64,000 bases of DNA from Sulfidibacter corallicola (GTDB taxonomy: Bacteria; Acidobacteriota; Holophagae; Acanthopleuribacterales; Acanthopleuribacteraceae), in assembly GCF_017498545.1 (NCBI RefSeq), contig NZ_CP071793.1, positions 3,286,001 through 3,350,000 on the forward strand. The letters run 5' to 3'. Shown piece after piece: positions 24,608 through 33,752 of this stretch. The notes beneath the pieces are model-generated. The model saw only the letters and a list, made by a program, of their open reading frames with translations, was not told the DNA's origin and searched no databases. Within the stretch, counting starts at the first letter, position 1, and each line of letters starts with the position of its first letter. The translations under genes were made by a program, and so were the position numbers.

Positions 24608-25765
24608 TCACTCAGGATTGGTCCTATCGCCGGGTGTGGCGAAATGAGCTCGTTGGGCCCCGTTGCGCCATGCCGCGTACTGGTCCGGACACTGGGCGCG
24701 CCACCGCAGCAGATGGTCGGCCAGGGTGACCAGCACCATCGCTTCGCCGATCGGGACGAATCGCGGAAGCAGACAGGGATCGTGACGCCCGCGGGTGGAG
24801 ATGGAGACGGCGTGACCCGCTCGGTCGATCGTATCCTGCGGTTTGGAAAGCGAGCTGGTGGGTTTGACGGCCACGCGCAGGACGATCGGCAGCCCACTGG
24901 AGATTCCACCCAGCATGCCGCCATGCCGATTGCCGACTGTCGTCACCTGACCGTCCTGCATGGTGAAACGATCGTTATTCTCGGATCCACGGGCCTGCGC
25001 GACATCGAACCCGGCACCGTATTCAAAGGCCGTAACCGCGGGAATCGACATCAGGCCGTGGGCCAGATCGGCCTTCAATTTACCGAAAACCGGCTCACCC
25101 AACCCGGGCGGTACGTGCTTGGCCACGATCGCGGCGACCCCGCCGATCGAGTCCTGAGCCTTGCGCATGCGATCGATGAGTTCGATCATGGCCTGGGCCG
25201 CGGTTTCATCGGGGCAGCGCGCGATATTGGCTTCGACCGCGGACTGGGTCACGGCCAACGGATCGGGAATCGAGGCGGTGACGTCACCGACCTGGGTGAC
25301 GAAGCCGATCACCTCGATGCCGTATCCCGCCAGCAGTTTTCGCGCGACGGCACCGGCGGCGACACGGGCCACCGTTTCGCGCGCCGAGGCGCGACCGCCG
25401 CCGCGGTAGTCGCGAAAGCCGTATTTGGCGTCATAGGTGTAATCCGCGTGACCGGGCCGATATTTTTCCATGATGTCGCCGTAATCTCGGGACCGTTGGT
25501 CGGTGTTCTCCACGATGATGGCGATGGCGGTACCGGTCGTTTTCCCTTCGAAGACGCCTGATAGGATTCGCGCCGTATCGGGCTCGCGACGTTGGGTGGT
25601 GATTTTGGATTGACCGGGCCGACGCCGATCCAGGTCGGGTTGAATATCCGACTCGGACAACGCGACTCCGGGCGGGCAGCCGTCGATGATGACCAAGTTC
25701 GCTGGTCCATGGCTTTCACCCGCGGTGGTGATTCTAAATTGCTGGCCAAAACTGTTTCCCGTCAT
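24608..25765 (-). CDS. aroC: Chorismate synthase
   Basis: Last step of the shikimate pathway: converts EPSP to chorismate using reduced FMN. The product of 385 residues opens [20 protein letters not shown], the family start, followed by [20 protein letters not shown], the flavin/substrate segment [30 protein letters not shown], and near the end GGISSGLPI and RHDPC. Two other Met codons just upstream (25774, 25834) are possible; 25765 agrees best with the family start. It stands alone among unrelated genes and is divergent from lhr. Confidence 0.97.
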   Translation of the reverse strand: MTGNSFGQQFRITTAGESHGPANLVIIDGCPPGVALSESDIQPDLDRRRPGQSKITTQRREPDTARILSGVFEGKTTGTAIAIIVENTDQRSRDYGDIMEKYRPGHADYTYDAKYGFRDYRGGGRASARETVARVAAGAVARKLLAGYGIEVIGFVTQVGDVTASIPDPLAVTQSAVEANIARCPDETAAQAMIELIDRMRKAQDSIGGVAAIVAKHVPPGLGEPVFGKLKADLAHGLMSIPAVTAFEYGAGFDVAQARGSENNDRFTMQDGQVTTVGNRHGGMLGGISSGLPIVLRVAVKPTSSLSKPQDTIDRAGHAVSISTRGRHDPCLLPRFVPIGEAMVLVTLADHLLRWRAQCPDQYAAWRNGAQRAHFATPGDRTNPE

Positions 25766-25964
25766 GGCCGCCATTCTAAGGGGTCGGGATGAGAGAGTAA
25801 AGCAAATTGAATTCAGGCGGAGCGAGGCCGACACGCACGCTTCGCGTTACAATATTTAATAGATGGCCCCTCCAGAAACCGATACTTCTTCCATGGCCGA
25901 GGTGGGCTGGCTGGTTGGGCACGATATCGGGGATACATCCCCAGCGAGACGAGGACCCGCCGCC

Positions 25965-28900
25965 ATGCACGACTTTTCTTTCCATCCCGCGGTCCAGCAT
26001 TGGTTCAGCCATCGGTTTCAAACACCCACCCAACCCCAGGAACGCGGCTGGCCCGCCATTCAATCGGGCGCCAACACACTGATCGCGGCACCCACGGGAT
26101 CGGGCAAGACACTGGCCGCCTTCCTCGCCTCGCTCGATCGGCTGTTCCGTCAGGCGGTGGCCGGCGAGTTGACCGACGCCACCAAAGTCGTCTACATTTC
26201 TCCGCTTCGCGCCCTGAGCAACGACATCCACAAGAACCTGGCCGAACCACTCGCCGGCATCGCCGAATCCATGGAGAAGCTGGGCTACGGCAACCCGCAG
26301 GTGCGCACCGCCATCCGTACCGGCGACACCACCGCCAACCAACGCCAGGCCATCCTGCGCCGGCCACCACACATCCTGGTGACCACGCCCGAATCGCTGT
26401 ACCTGTTGCTGACGTCGCGATTGGGCCGCGTGGTCCTGAGCACGGTCGAAACGGTCATCGTCGACGAAATCCACGCTCTGGCCGACAACCGGCGCGGCAC
26501 CCATCTGGCCCTCAGCCTCGAACGCCTTCAACACCTGACGGGCCGCCGCCTGCAGCGCATCGGCCTGTCAGCTACCCAAAAGCCCATGAGCCGCGTGGCC
26601 GGGTTCCTCGTCGGCGAGACGGCCAAGAACTCGGACGGGACGCCGGATTGCCGCATCATCGACGAAAGCCGAACCCGCGATTTGGACCTGGCGCTGGCCT
26701 TGCCCGATTCGCCGCTGGAAGCCGTGATGGCCGCCGAGGTTTGGAGCGAGATCTACCGCCGCCTGGTCTCCCTGATACAAGGTCACCGAACCACGCTGAT
26801 CTTCGTCAATACCCGTCGTCTCGCCGAACGCGTCACCTTCAACCTTCGCGAACAGTTGGGTGAGGACGTGGTGGCCGCGCACCACGGCAGTCTTTCGGCC
26901 GATCGCCGCGTCGATGTGGAGAACCGGCTCAAGACCGGCCGGCTCAAGGCGATCGTGGCCACGGCCTCGTTGGAGCTGGGTATCGATATCGGCCACGTGG
27001 ATCTCGTCTGCCAACTCGGCTGTCCGCGTACCATTGCGGCGGTGCTGCAACGCATCGGCCGCTCGGGTCACTATTTCGGCGGGGTGCCGAAAGGGCGGAT
27101 CTTCCCACTCAGCCGCGACGAGCTCATCGAAGCCATCGCCATGATTCGCGCCATTCACCAGCAGCGCCTGGACCCGCTGTTGATTCCCGAAAACCCGCTG
27201 GACATCCTGGCGCAGCAGATCGTCGCGGCCAGCGCCAACGAGGATTGGACCGAGGACGACCTGTTCGCGCTCGTCCGTCAAGCCTGGTCCTACCGTACGT
27301 TGAAGCGGTCCGATTTCGACCAGGTGGTGCGCATGCTGGCCGACGGCATCACCACCAAGCGCGGTCGGCGCGGTGCCCACATCTTTCACGACGGTGTCAA
27401 CGGCATGATCAAAGGCCGCAAAGGTGCCCGCCTCGCCGCCCTCACCTCCGGCGGCGCCATTCCCGACCTGGCCGATTACCAGGTGTTGCTCGAACCGTCC
27501 GGTACCTTCATCGGCACCCTGAACGAGGACTTCGCCATCGAGAGCATGCCCGGCGACGTGTTCCAGCTCGGCAACAATTCGTGGCGGATCCGCAAGATCG
27601 ATACGGGTCGGGTGCTGGTGGAAGACGCCCAGGGTCAGCCGCCCTCGATTCCGTTCTGGCTGGGCGAAGCGCCCAGTCGCGGCCAGGAACTGTCGCTGGC
27701 GGTCTCGCAGTTTCGAGAAGAGAGTACCCGCTACCTGGGTGATCCCAAAGCCTTCACCCAGTGGATCGTGGCGCAGGTCCCCATGCCGGACTGCACCGCC
27801 GAACAACTGCACGATTACCTCGCCGCGACTCAAAAGGCCTTGGGTGCCATGCCCTCCCAAAACCATCTGGTGCTCGAGCGGTTTTTCGACGAATCGGGCG
27901 GCATGCAGCTCGTCATCCATGCGCCGTTCGGGTCCAGGCTCAACCGCGCCTGGGGCCTGGCCCTGCGCAAGCGATTCTGCCGTTCCTTCAACTTCGAACT
28001 CCAGGCGGCCGCGACCGAGGACGCGATCGTGCTGTCGCTGGGTCCCAAACACGCGTTCCCCCTGGACGAGGTCTTCGATTACCTGCATCCGAAGAGCGCG
28101 CGCGACGTGCTGGTTCAGGCGCTGCTCGACGCGCCCATGTTCCAAACCCGTTGGCGCTGGAACGCCACCCGATCGCTGGCCATGCTGCGGATGCGAGGTG
28201 GTAAACGCATCCCGCCCCAGATTCAACGCATGGAAGCCGAGGACCTGATCGCCGTCGTCTTTCCCGATCAGTTGGCCTGCCTGGAAAACATCGCGGGCGA
28301 CCGCGAGGTTCCCGACCATCCGTTGGTCACCCAGACGATCGACGATTGCCTGTTCGAGGCGATGGACGTCGATGGCCTGGAAGCGCTGCTGACACGCATC
28401 GTGGGGAACGACGTTCGGAAAATGGCCGTCGACGTACCCGAGCCCTCACCGATGGCGCACGAGGTCCTCAACGCCAAACCCTATGCCTTCCTGGACGATG
28501 CGCCCTTGGAAGAGCGTCGCACCCAAGCGGTTTCCCTGCGTCGCTCGGTCAGCCTGGACCAAACCCAGGAACCGGGCTTGCTGGACGCGGCCGCGATCGC
28601 CACGGTGCGCGACCAGGTCTGGCCGCAGCCGGAATCGCTGGACGAAGTCCACGAAGCGCTGATCCACCTGGGCGGCATGCGAGGCGAAGAACTGGCGCAA
28701 CAAACGGAGGCGGCGTTTTGGTCGGCCTCCCTGGAAGAACTGATCGATCAGAAACGCGCGGCCTGGTTCCGCACGTCCGAGGCGGCCGACGGGAACGTCT
28801 TGGCGATTGCGGCCGAACGCCTGCCGCTGTGGCGAACCCTGTTTCCCGAGGGAACCACCGATACCCCCTTGGCCGCACCACGTCACCTCCAAGGGGTACC

Positions 28901-30350
28901 CTGGGATACCCAATCGGCCCTCGTGGATCTGGTGCGGGCCCGTATGGAGGTGGCCGGCCCCCAGACCGCCGCGACCTTGGCCGAAGCCCTCGGCCAGGAG
29001 GTAGCGGACCTGGATGCGGCACTCCTGGCCCTGGAAGCGGAGGGCATGGTGCTGCGCGGCGCCTTCGACCCGACGCTCAGTGGTCTGCAGTGGTGCAATC
29101 GTCGCCTGCTGGCGCGCATTCACCATCTCACCCTGCAGCGCCTGCGGGCCGAGATTCGCCCCGTCAGCCTGCAGGACTTCATGCGGTTCCTGTTTCACTG
29201 GCAACACGTCCTTCCCGACCAGAAGGCGCGCGACCAAGAAGCGCTGGCCGACGTACTCGAGCAACTGGAGGGGTTCGAGTCGGCCGCCGCGAGTTGGGAA
29301 GAAGCGATCCTGCCGTTGCGCTGCCACCAATACATGCCCGCCTGGCTCGACCGACTGTGCGAATCGGGAGAAATTAGCTGGGGCCGCATGAATCCGCCGG
29401 ACTCCCCTTCTGGCCGGGGTTTCACGTCCGGACCGCTGCGTACGACGCCGATGACGCTTTTCTTTCGGGGCAACGCGGACATCTGGCAACGGCCGGTCGA
29501 AGGTGAACCGGAACTTTCCGGTTATGCGAACGCGGTCTACGAAGTGCTCACCGCCCGTGGGGCGGTCTTTTTTCACGAAATTCAAAAGCTCTGCGGCTTG
29601 TTGGCGACGCAAGTGGAAAGTGGGCTCGGTGAGCTGGCTGCCTTGGGACTGGTACACTCGGACAGTTACAAGGGTTTGCGGTCCTTGCTGTTACCGGCCA
29701 ACCGCAAGCCGTTGCCCGACCGCCCGCGTCCCGGTCGAAGGGCTCGCGGTCGCGGTTTCCACCCACAGAGCCTGGCCTACGCGGGTCGCTGGTCGCTGCT
29801 GAACCCGTCGGAAGGTGACCCGACGGAAGCGCAGGACGATGGCGGAGCCGAGGCCCAGGAGACGTTCGAGCAGAATGCCCAGGCCGAACGCTGGGAATAC
29901 CAGGCTCGGGTGTTGCTGTTGCGCTACGGGATCGTGTTCCGCAAGTTGATCCAACGCGAGAGTCAGGCGCCGCCCTGGCGCGAATTGCTGCGCATCTACC
30001 GCCACTGGGAGGCCGTGGGCGAGATTCGCGGCGGGCATTTCGTCGCCGGTTGCAGCGGCGAGCATTTCGCGCTTCCCGAGGCGATCGGAACCTTGCGCAA
30101 GGTGCGCCGCAGCGAACCTGACAGCCGATTGGTGGTGGTCAACGCCTGCGATCCACTCAACCAGTGCGGCTGGTTACTGCCCGGCATCGCGGTGGAACGC
30201 CAGGTGGCCAACCGGATCGCCTTCCGCGACGGCATCCCGGTGGCGGCGTGGATCAGTGGGAAGCTGGTCACGTTCGCGGGCCAGGACTGCGACGAGCGCG
30301 AGTTGCTCCGGGTCTTGGCGCCGGCACGACGACCCGCCCGTGCCATGTGA
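25965..30350 (+). CDS. lhr: Lhr-type ATP-dependent helicase, full-length form
   Basis: A large superfamily-2 helicase (1461 residues) of the Lhr group, which unwinds RNA-DNA and DNA duplexes and is tied to DNA repair. The start at ATG 25965 gives MHDFSFHPAVQHWF, matching the family opening; an upstream ATG at 25863 has no homology support. The helicase core has APTGSGKT (motif I, about residue 40), TTPESLYLLL, VDEIHAL (motif II, DEIH), LSATQ (III), FVNTRRLAER (IV), ATASLELGIDIG (V) and QRIGRSGH (VI). A winged-helix and Lhr-specific domain follow, and the C-terminal half (about 900-1460) makes it the long E. coli-like form. No exonuclease or ligase partner is adjacent. Confidence 0.95.
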   Translation: MHDFSFHPAVQHWFSHRFQTPTQPQERGWPAIQSGANTLIAAPTGSGKTLAAFLASLDRLFRQAVAGELTDATKVVYISPLRALSNDIHKNLAEPLAGIAESMEKLGYGNPQVRTAIRTGDTTANQRQAILRRPPHILVTTPESLYLLLTSRLGRVVLSTVETVIVDEIHALADNRRGTHLALSLERLQHLTGRRLQRIGLSATQKPMSRVAGFLVGETAKNSDGTPDCRIIDESRTRDLDLALALPDSPLEAVMAAEVWSEIYRRLVSLIQGHRTTLIFVNTRRLAERVTFNLREQLGEDVVAAHHGSLSADRRVDVENRLKTGRLKAIVATASLELGIDIGHVDLVCQLGCPRTIAAVLQRIGRSGHYFGGVPKGRIFPLSRDELIEAIAMIRAIHQQRLDPLLIPENPLDILAQQIVAASANEDWTEDDLFALVRQAWSYRTLKRSDFDQVVRMLADGITTKRGRRGAHIFHDGVNGMIKGRKGARLAALTSGGAIPDLADYQVLLEPSGTFIGTLNEDFAIESMPGDVFQLGNNSWRIRKIDTGRVLVEDAQGQPPSIPFWLGEAPSRGQELSLAVSQFREESTRYLGDPKAFTQWIVAQVPMPDCTAEQLHDYLAATQKALGAMPSQNHLVLERFFDESGGMQLVIHAPFGSRLNRAWGLALRKRFCRSFNFELQAAATEDAIVLSLGPKHAFPLDEVFDYLHPKSARDVLVQALLDAPMFQTRWRWNATRSLAMLRMRGGKRIPPQIQRMEAEDLIAVVFPDQLACLENIAGDREVPDHPLVTQTIDDCLFEAMDVDGLEALLTRIVGNDVRKMAVDVPEPSPMAHEVLNAKPYAFLDDAPLEERRTQAVSLRRSVSLDQTQEPGLLDAAAIATVRDQVWPQPESLDEVHEALIHLGGMRGEELAQQTEAAFWSASLEELIDQKRAAWFRTSEAADGNVLAIAAERLPLWRTLFPEGTTDTPLAAPRHLQGVPWDTQSALVDLVRARMEVAGPQTAATLAEALGQEVADLDAALLALEAEGMVLRGAFDPTLSGLQWCNRRLLARIHHLTLQRLRAEIRPVSLQDFMRFLFHWQHVLPDQKARDQEALADVLEQLEGFESAAASWEEAILPLRCHQYMPAWLDRLCESGEISWGRMNPPDSPSGRGFTSGPLRTTPMTLFFRGNADIWQRPVEGEPELSGYANAVYEVLTARGAVFFHEIQKLCGLLATQVESGLGELAALGLVHSDSYKGLRSLLLPANRKPLPDRPRPGRRARGRGFHPQSLAYAGRWSLLNPSEGDPTEAQDDGGAEAQETFEQNAQAERWEYQARVLLLRYGIVFRKLIQRESQAPPWRELLRIYRHWEAVGEIRGGHFVAGCSGEHFALPEAIGTLRKVRRSEPDSRLVVVNACDPLNQCGWLLPGIAVERQVANRIAFRDGIPVAAWISGKLVTFAGQDCDERELLRVLAPARRPARAM

Positions 30351-30397
30351 GTTGGTGGAGGTGCGGGGCTCCGCTGGGGTGGTTTCTGTGACTGCGT

Positions 30398-30436
30398 TTT
30401 TCTTTACCACGGAGTGCGCGGAGGACACGGAGAGAC
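30398..30436 (+). repeat. ACCACGGAG repeat, arm 1
   Basis: A TTTACCACGGAGT word followed by GGAGGACACGGAG. An inverted relative lies at 30812-30860. Such CACGGAG words recur in noncoding DNA of many environmental bacteria; their role is not known to me. Confidence 0.6.
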
Positions 30437-30811
30437 CACACGAAGGCCAGTTCGAATCTTTCGTCTGCGCGAGAAAGGCGTCGTCGCGGTAGATGGGCCT
30501 GCCAATCCCGCTCAGAAGGATTTTCCCCGGTGTACCGCGAACTTCCAAGAAACCATTCCGTTCTGGCTCACCTTATGGCCATAGGTAGTTCCCCCACGAG
30601 CCACATCGATTGACACGAAAAAAATTATCATCCACGGATGCCGTACGTCCGGTTTTTCCACAGATCGACGATTCCCAAATTCAGACTCGTTGAATTAAGC
30701 TATATAACATAAGCCATTTACGAAAAACCATCACCAGGTAATCAAGAAAGGAGGATGCAAACCCGTCTCAAAGGCAATCAGGAAGGGAACCCGGGAAGGT
30801 CCATCAGGTAC
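30437..30811. other. Gene-free stretch between the inverted ACCACGGAG arms
   Basis: About 375 bases whose base composition falls towards AT to the right. No reading frame with a credible start, no tRNA and no terminator with a T run were found. Confidence 0.4.
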
Positions 30812-30860
30812 GAGCTCCGTCATTCCTTCGCGCCCTCAGTGAACTCCGTGGTAAAAAAAG
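30812..30860 (-). repeat. ACCACGGAG repeat, arm 2 (inverted)
   Basis: On the minus strand TTTTTTTACCACGGAGTTCACTG, related to 30398-30436 in inverted orientation. The two arms enclose about 375 bases of noncoding DNA. Confidence 0.6.
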
Positions 30861-30916
30861 ACTTACACACATGTCGCTCTGTACCTAGGATGGTTGCCCG
30901 CTCCAAACTCCATCGA

Positions 30917-31483
30917 TCAGTTGGTCATTGCCAGGTACTCGGACCACATCTCCTCAAGCTCTCCCAGGAGCTGCTCCCACGCAAGCAGGGTCCGATAATC
31001 CTGCTCCTGCCCGCGGAATCCTTCCATCTCGAAACGAACCAATAGCTTGTCCATCCCCTTCCGCGTCCGCTTAAGGAACTTCACCATGGCAACCGCGTAC
31101 TCGCGCTGATCGGTCTTCAACTCGCGGTAGGCGTTCATGACTTCTTTGTTGGTTTCGATGAAACTGGCGATCAACTGCTGGTAGGTCACCTCCTCGGCGA
31201 AACACAGAGGACAGTTCCGGGCGAATTCGAGCGTCTGCTCGTGAATGACGTACAGCTCGCCAAGAAGCTGGACGCGACACTGGGGCCTGGCATTGGCCGC
31301 CGTCTCCCGATACTTCTTCTTGACCTTCACGAACCATTCGGTGCACTTCTTCATGCAGACGCTTGGACTCTCGGCACATCCACCCGGTCGAGCCGCTTCG
31401 CACGGCGCCACACACGTCAATCCGAAATCGGGCCATACCACTTCAGGGCAATCAATCATCATGAGAACCATGAAAACAAGCAT
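30917..31483 (-). CDS. Cysteine-rich exported hypothetical protein
   Basis: A 188-residue protein that I do not recognise. The N-terminus is a short hydrophobic run (MLVFMVLMMI) that could be a signal peptide. Then come nine cysteines within about 80 residues, several spaced as CxxxC (TCVAPC, VCMKKC) or CxxC (NCPLC), suggesting disulfides or metal binding. The C-terminal half lacks cysteine and reads as long amphipathic helices (EVMNAYRELKTDQREYAVAMVKFLKRTRKGMDKLL). GAGGG lies close before the start. It sits alone in a lower-GC stretch, and no neighbour suggests a job. Whether residue 12 (Cys, after MMID) is a lipidation site is doubtful because the lipobox is poor. Confidence 0.65.
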   Translation of the reverse strand: MLVFMVLMMIDCPEVVWPDFGLTCVAPCEAARPGGCAESPSVCMKKCTEWFVKVKKKYRETAANARPQCRVQLLGELYVIHEQTLEFARNCPLCFAEEVTYQQLIASFIETNKEVMNAYRELKTDQREYAVAMVKFLKRTRKGMDKLLVRFEMEGFRGQEQDYRTLLAWEQLLGELEEMWSEYLAMTN

Positions 31484-32149
31484 ACGCCCTCTTTTTCACA
31501 TTTTCGAACAGAGATGTATTCTCACAAATTTATTTTCCACATACATTATCAGAAATTCCCACAAACTTGAACCAACTATTTTTTCGCAATAACGCCCTTC
31601 TCCACTCTCCTCGAACAGGGGAGATCCCTACCGGGTACACACATCACCGCAGGATAACGGTCGATCCCCCGGGCGGTCCGCCTCCCCAACAACGACTCCT
31701 CGGCAATTCCGTGATCGAGGTCTCGCTCTCCGCTCGCTCCGGAACTCGTTCCATCAGCCATGAGGCTTCGGGGAGATTTCTCGCCCCAATGAACCGGAAA
31801 ATGGTCTCGGCAAGGGACAATCCACCTCCCCGCCGACCCCGATCAAAAACCCCAACGAGCTATATCCGCACAACACACTGACAACATTAAGCTTAAACAA
31901 TTACTTAAAAAAAATATCAAATCTTTGTACAGGTTTTTATCGCGAGTCCGGTTAATAAATAGTGAAGAGCAAGGAAACGACGGGCTGGTCGCAGAGAATA
32001 CATGGCGACGAGACCACCCTTCGAGAGACGCAACGGTTGGCCGGTGCCGATAGACAGGCGGCGCAACCGTCACGACATTTTATGTCCAAATCCCCGATCG
32101 CACGTCTTCATCATTCAAGCCTATGGTTACTATGATCAGGAGTATATTC
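31484..32149. other. AT-rich intergenic region
   Basis: About 665 bases, clearly richer in A and T than the surroundings around 31480-31580 and 31870-31970. I see no gene with a ribosome site, no tRNA and no repeat of the REP type. It probably contains promoters for the genes on both sides. Confidence 0.5.
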
Positions 32150-32659
32150 ATGTCCCATTCACTTGCATTCAGTAACAGTATGACCGATACCTCCACAGCC
32201 TCGAACAACCTCGTTTCAGAAGTCATTGAATGGCAACAAACACCTCGCACCACGGGCAAACCAGAACACCACCCCAGAACGCGTACAACCGAAAACGGCA
32301 GTTGCCCATCGCGCCTGGGATACGGATCGCGAACCGCTGCCCAAGTGGAACGCGAAGCCCACAACGATGCCTCCATTCGCGATATGAAGGCCCGTATCAG
32401 CCTGGCTAAGCTCTTTATTTCCACGCTAGAACAAGCTGCGGAACAAGGCGAGTCCGTTCCCTACGTACCTGTTTGGGACCTCATCGGGCTCGATGACACG
32501 GTCCTGTTCCAGCAACAGGGAAACCCGGAAGACCCCATCGCCTCGGGTCGGGCCAAGACTTTGTTGTCCCAGTATATTTCCCTGAAACAAAAGCAAATCG
32601 TCAAAGCCCAGAGCAACTTTTTTCTTTCTCACCACTATCAAAACCAAGCCATCGCTTGA
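32150..32659 (+). CDS. Hypothetical protein
   Basis: A 169-residue protein of unknown function. The start at ATG 32150 is supported by AGGAG seven bases upstream; an earlier ATG at 32123 has none. The first 70 residues are polar, rich in Ser, Thr, Asn and Pro and likely disordered. The rest is helical (ASIRDMKARISLAKLFISTLEQAAEQ and KTLLSQYISLKQKQIVKAQSNFF), without signal peptide or membrane segment. The coding strand could be questioned because an opposite frame exists at 32080-32424, but that one has no ribosome site. The next small gene follows after 92 bases on the same strand. Confidence 0.6.
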   Translation: MSHSLAFSNSMTDTSTASNNLVSEVIEWQQTPRTTGKPEHHPRTRTTENGSCPSRLGYGSRTAAQVEREAHNDASIRDMKARISLAKLFISTLEQAAEQGESVPYVPVWDLIGLDDTVLFQQQGNPEDPIASGRAKTLLSQYISLKQKQIVKAQSNFFLSHHYQNQAIA

Positions 32660-32751
32660 GTAAGCCTACACGACAAAACCGAGCTTTGGCCGACGGTCGA
32701 ATACGGCTTCTCCCAGACCCATTCACCTAACGATTCATCGAGGTAGTGAAC

Positions 32752-32997
32752 ATGTTCCAAGATTTCTTTTCTAAATTGAAACGTGCCTGCATGGAGCCGA
32801 AACCTACACAACACGCCATCGCCCCCGCTCAGGGAAGGCATCGTTTGGCGTTCAAATACGAAGCACAAACCGCAACCCATCGAGCCGCAGCGGGAAAGAC
32901 GTTGAAATACCGCATCATCGACTGTTCTCAGGAGGCGCCCAACCAGGTCGCCGTGCCCCACCAATTCACCATCAGGCTCGCGGACGACATGCCCTGA
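32752..32997 (+). CDS. Small hypothetical protein
   Basis: An 81-residue basic protein (MFQDFFSKLKRACMEPK at the start) with GAGG eight bases before ATG 32752. It has no signal peptide, membrane segment or motif that I recognise. The second half (KTLKYRIIDCSQEAPNQVAVPHQFTIRLADD) looks like a small beta structure. A double hairpin follows the stop codon directly. It is probably cotranscribed with the gene at 32150. Confidence 0.55.
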   Translation: MFQDFFSKLKRACMEPKPTQHAIAPAQGRHRLAFKYEAQTATHRAAAGKTLKYRIIDCSQEAPNQVAVPHQFTIRLADDMP

Positions 32998-33004
32998 AAC
33001 GACA

Positions 33005-33057
33005 AATGCCGCCCATTCAGGCGGCATTCGCGGAAAGATGTCGAGGAAACATCTTTC
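33005..33057. terminator. Double hairpin between convergent genes
   Basis: AATGCCGCC/GGCGGCATT (33005-33013 with 33020-33028) is followed by GAAAGATGT/ACATCTTTC (33033-33041 with 33049-33057), both nine perfect pairs. They lie between the stop at 32997 and the lipoprotein stop at 33079. T runs are short, so this is a probable bidirectional terminator. Confidence 0.6.
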
Positions 33058-33078
33058 GGGTCAAAGAGATATGGAACC

Positions 33079-33468
33079 TTAGATATCGCCCTGGTCGGCT
33101 TTTTCGGTTTTCTGCTCGGCCTTGGCCATCTTGGCTTGATTGGCTTTCTTGGCACTGCAGCCGGATGCTTTGGCAGTGGCGGCTTTGGCGCTGCAGCTCT
33201 TGCCGGCGGCCTTTTGGGTGGCGTATGCAGCCTGCTGAGGCTGAGCATCACCGGCCTTGGCAATGGTTGCACCTTTCTTGGAAGAACAATGGGATGCCTT
33301 GGCCATGGAAGCCTTTTTGGCAGAGCAGCTCTTGCCGGCAACGGCCTGAGTGCTCGCGGTTACCGCCACGGGCTCGGCTTTGGCGGTTTTGGCCGCCTTG
33401 TCACAAGCCAGTGCACCTAAAGTCGAAAAAGAAACCAGCAACGCAATTCCCAAAATTTTCTTGACCAT
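33079..33468 (-). CDS. Small lipoprotein with Cys-Ser-Ala-Lys repeats
   Basis: A 129-residue exported protein. The signal peptide MVKKILGIALLVSFSTLGALAC ends in a good lipobox (LGALAC), so it should be a lipid-anchored protein. The mature part is almost only Ala, Lys, Ser, Gln, Gly and Cys. The motif GKSCSAK occurs twice, and HCSSKKG and GCSAKK are variants of it, giving four regularly spaced single cysteines among lysines. There is no known domain. Single Cys residues in a basic, flexible chain could bind metal or form intermolecular disulfides, but this is a guess. An AGGAGG site precedes the start. The frame on the other strand is a shadow rich in Gly and Ala. Confidence 0.78.
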   Translation of the reverse strand: MVKKILGIALLVSFSTLGALACDKAAKTAKAEPVAVTASTQAVAGKSCSAKKASMAKASHCSSKKGATIAKAGDAQPQQAAYATQKAAGKSCSAKAATAKASGCSAKKANQAKMAKAEQKTEKADQGDI

Positions 33469-33752
33469 GGAACGGTCCTCCTATGTGATGTGAAGTCGAA
33501 TCGATCGCTCTCGAACTCGAATACAGATGCGAGTTCATGCTCTCCTCTATAACTCTTTTGGCGTGAATCTTATTTCGGTGGTCGTTTTGCCCTACCCTTT
33601 CCTCCGATTCACACCTCGAGTTTGAAAATTGTAAAGGTTCTTCATTGTTTCCCTCTACGAGAAAATCGAGAGGTGAGATTCATCAAATCTGTTCAAACAG
33701 GTCGAATCCGCGCGCCACGAATTGAAACCCATTCGTAACGAGCTCGCAGAAT

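Noticed and set aside
26568-28319. Open frame of 583 codons on the minus strand inside lhr
   Set aside because: The plus-strand frame encodes all helicase motifs; the antisense frame matches nothing.
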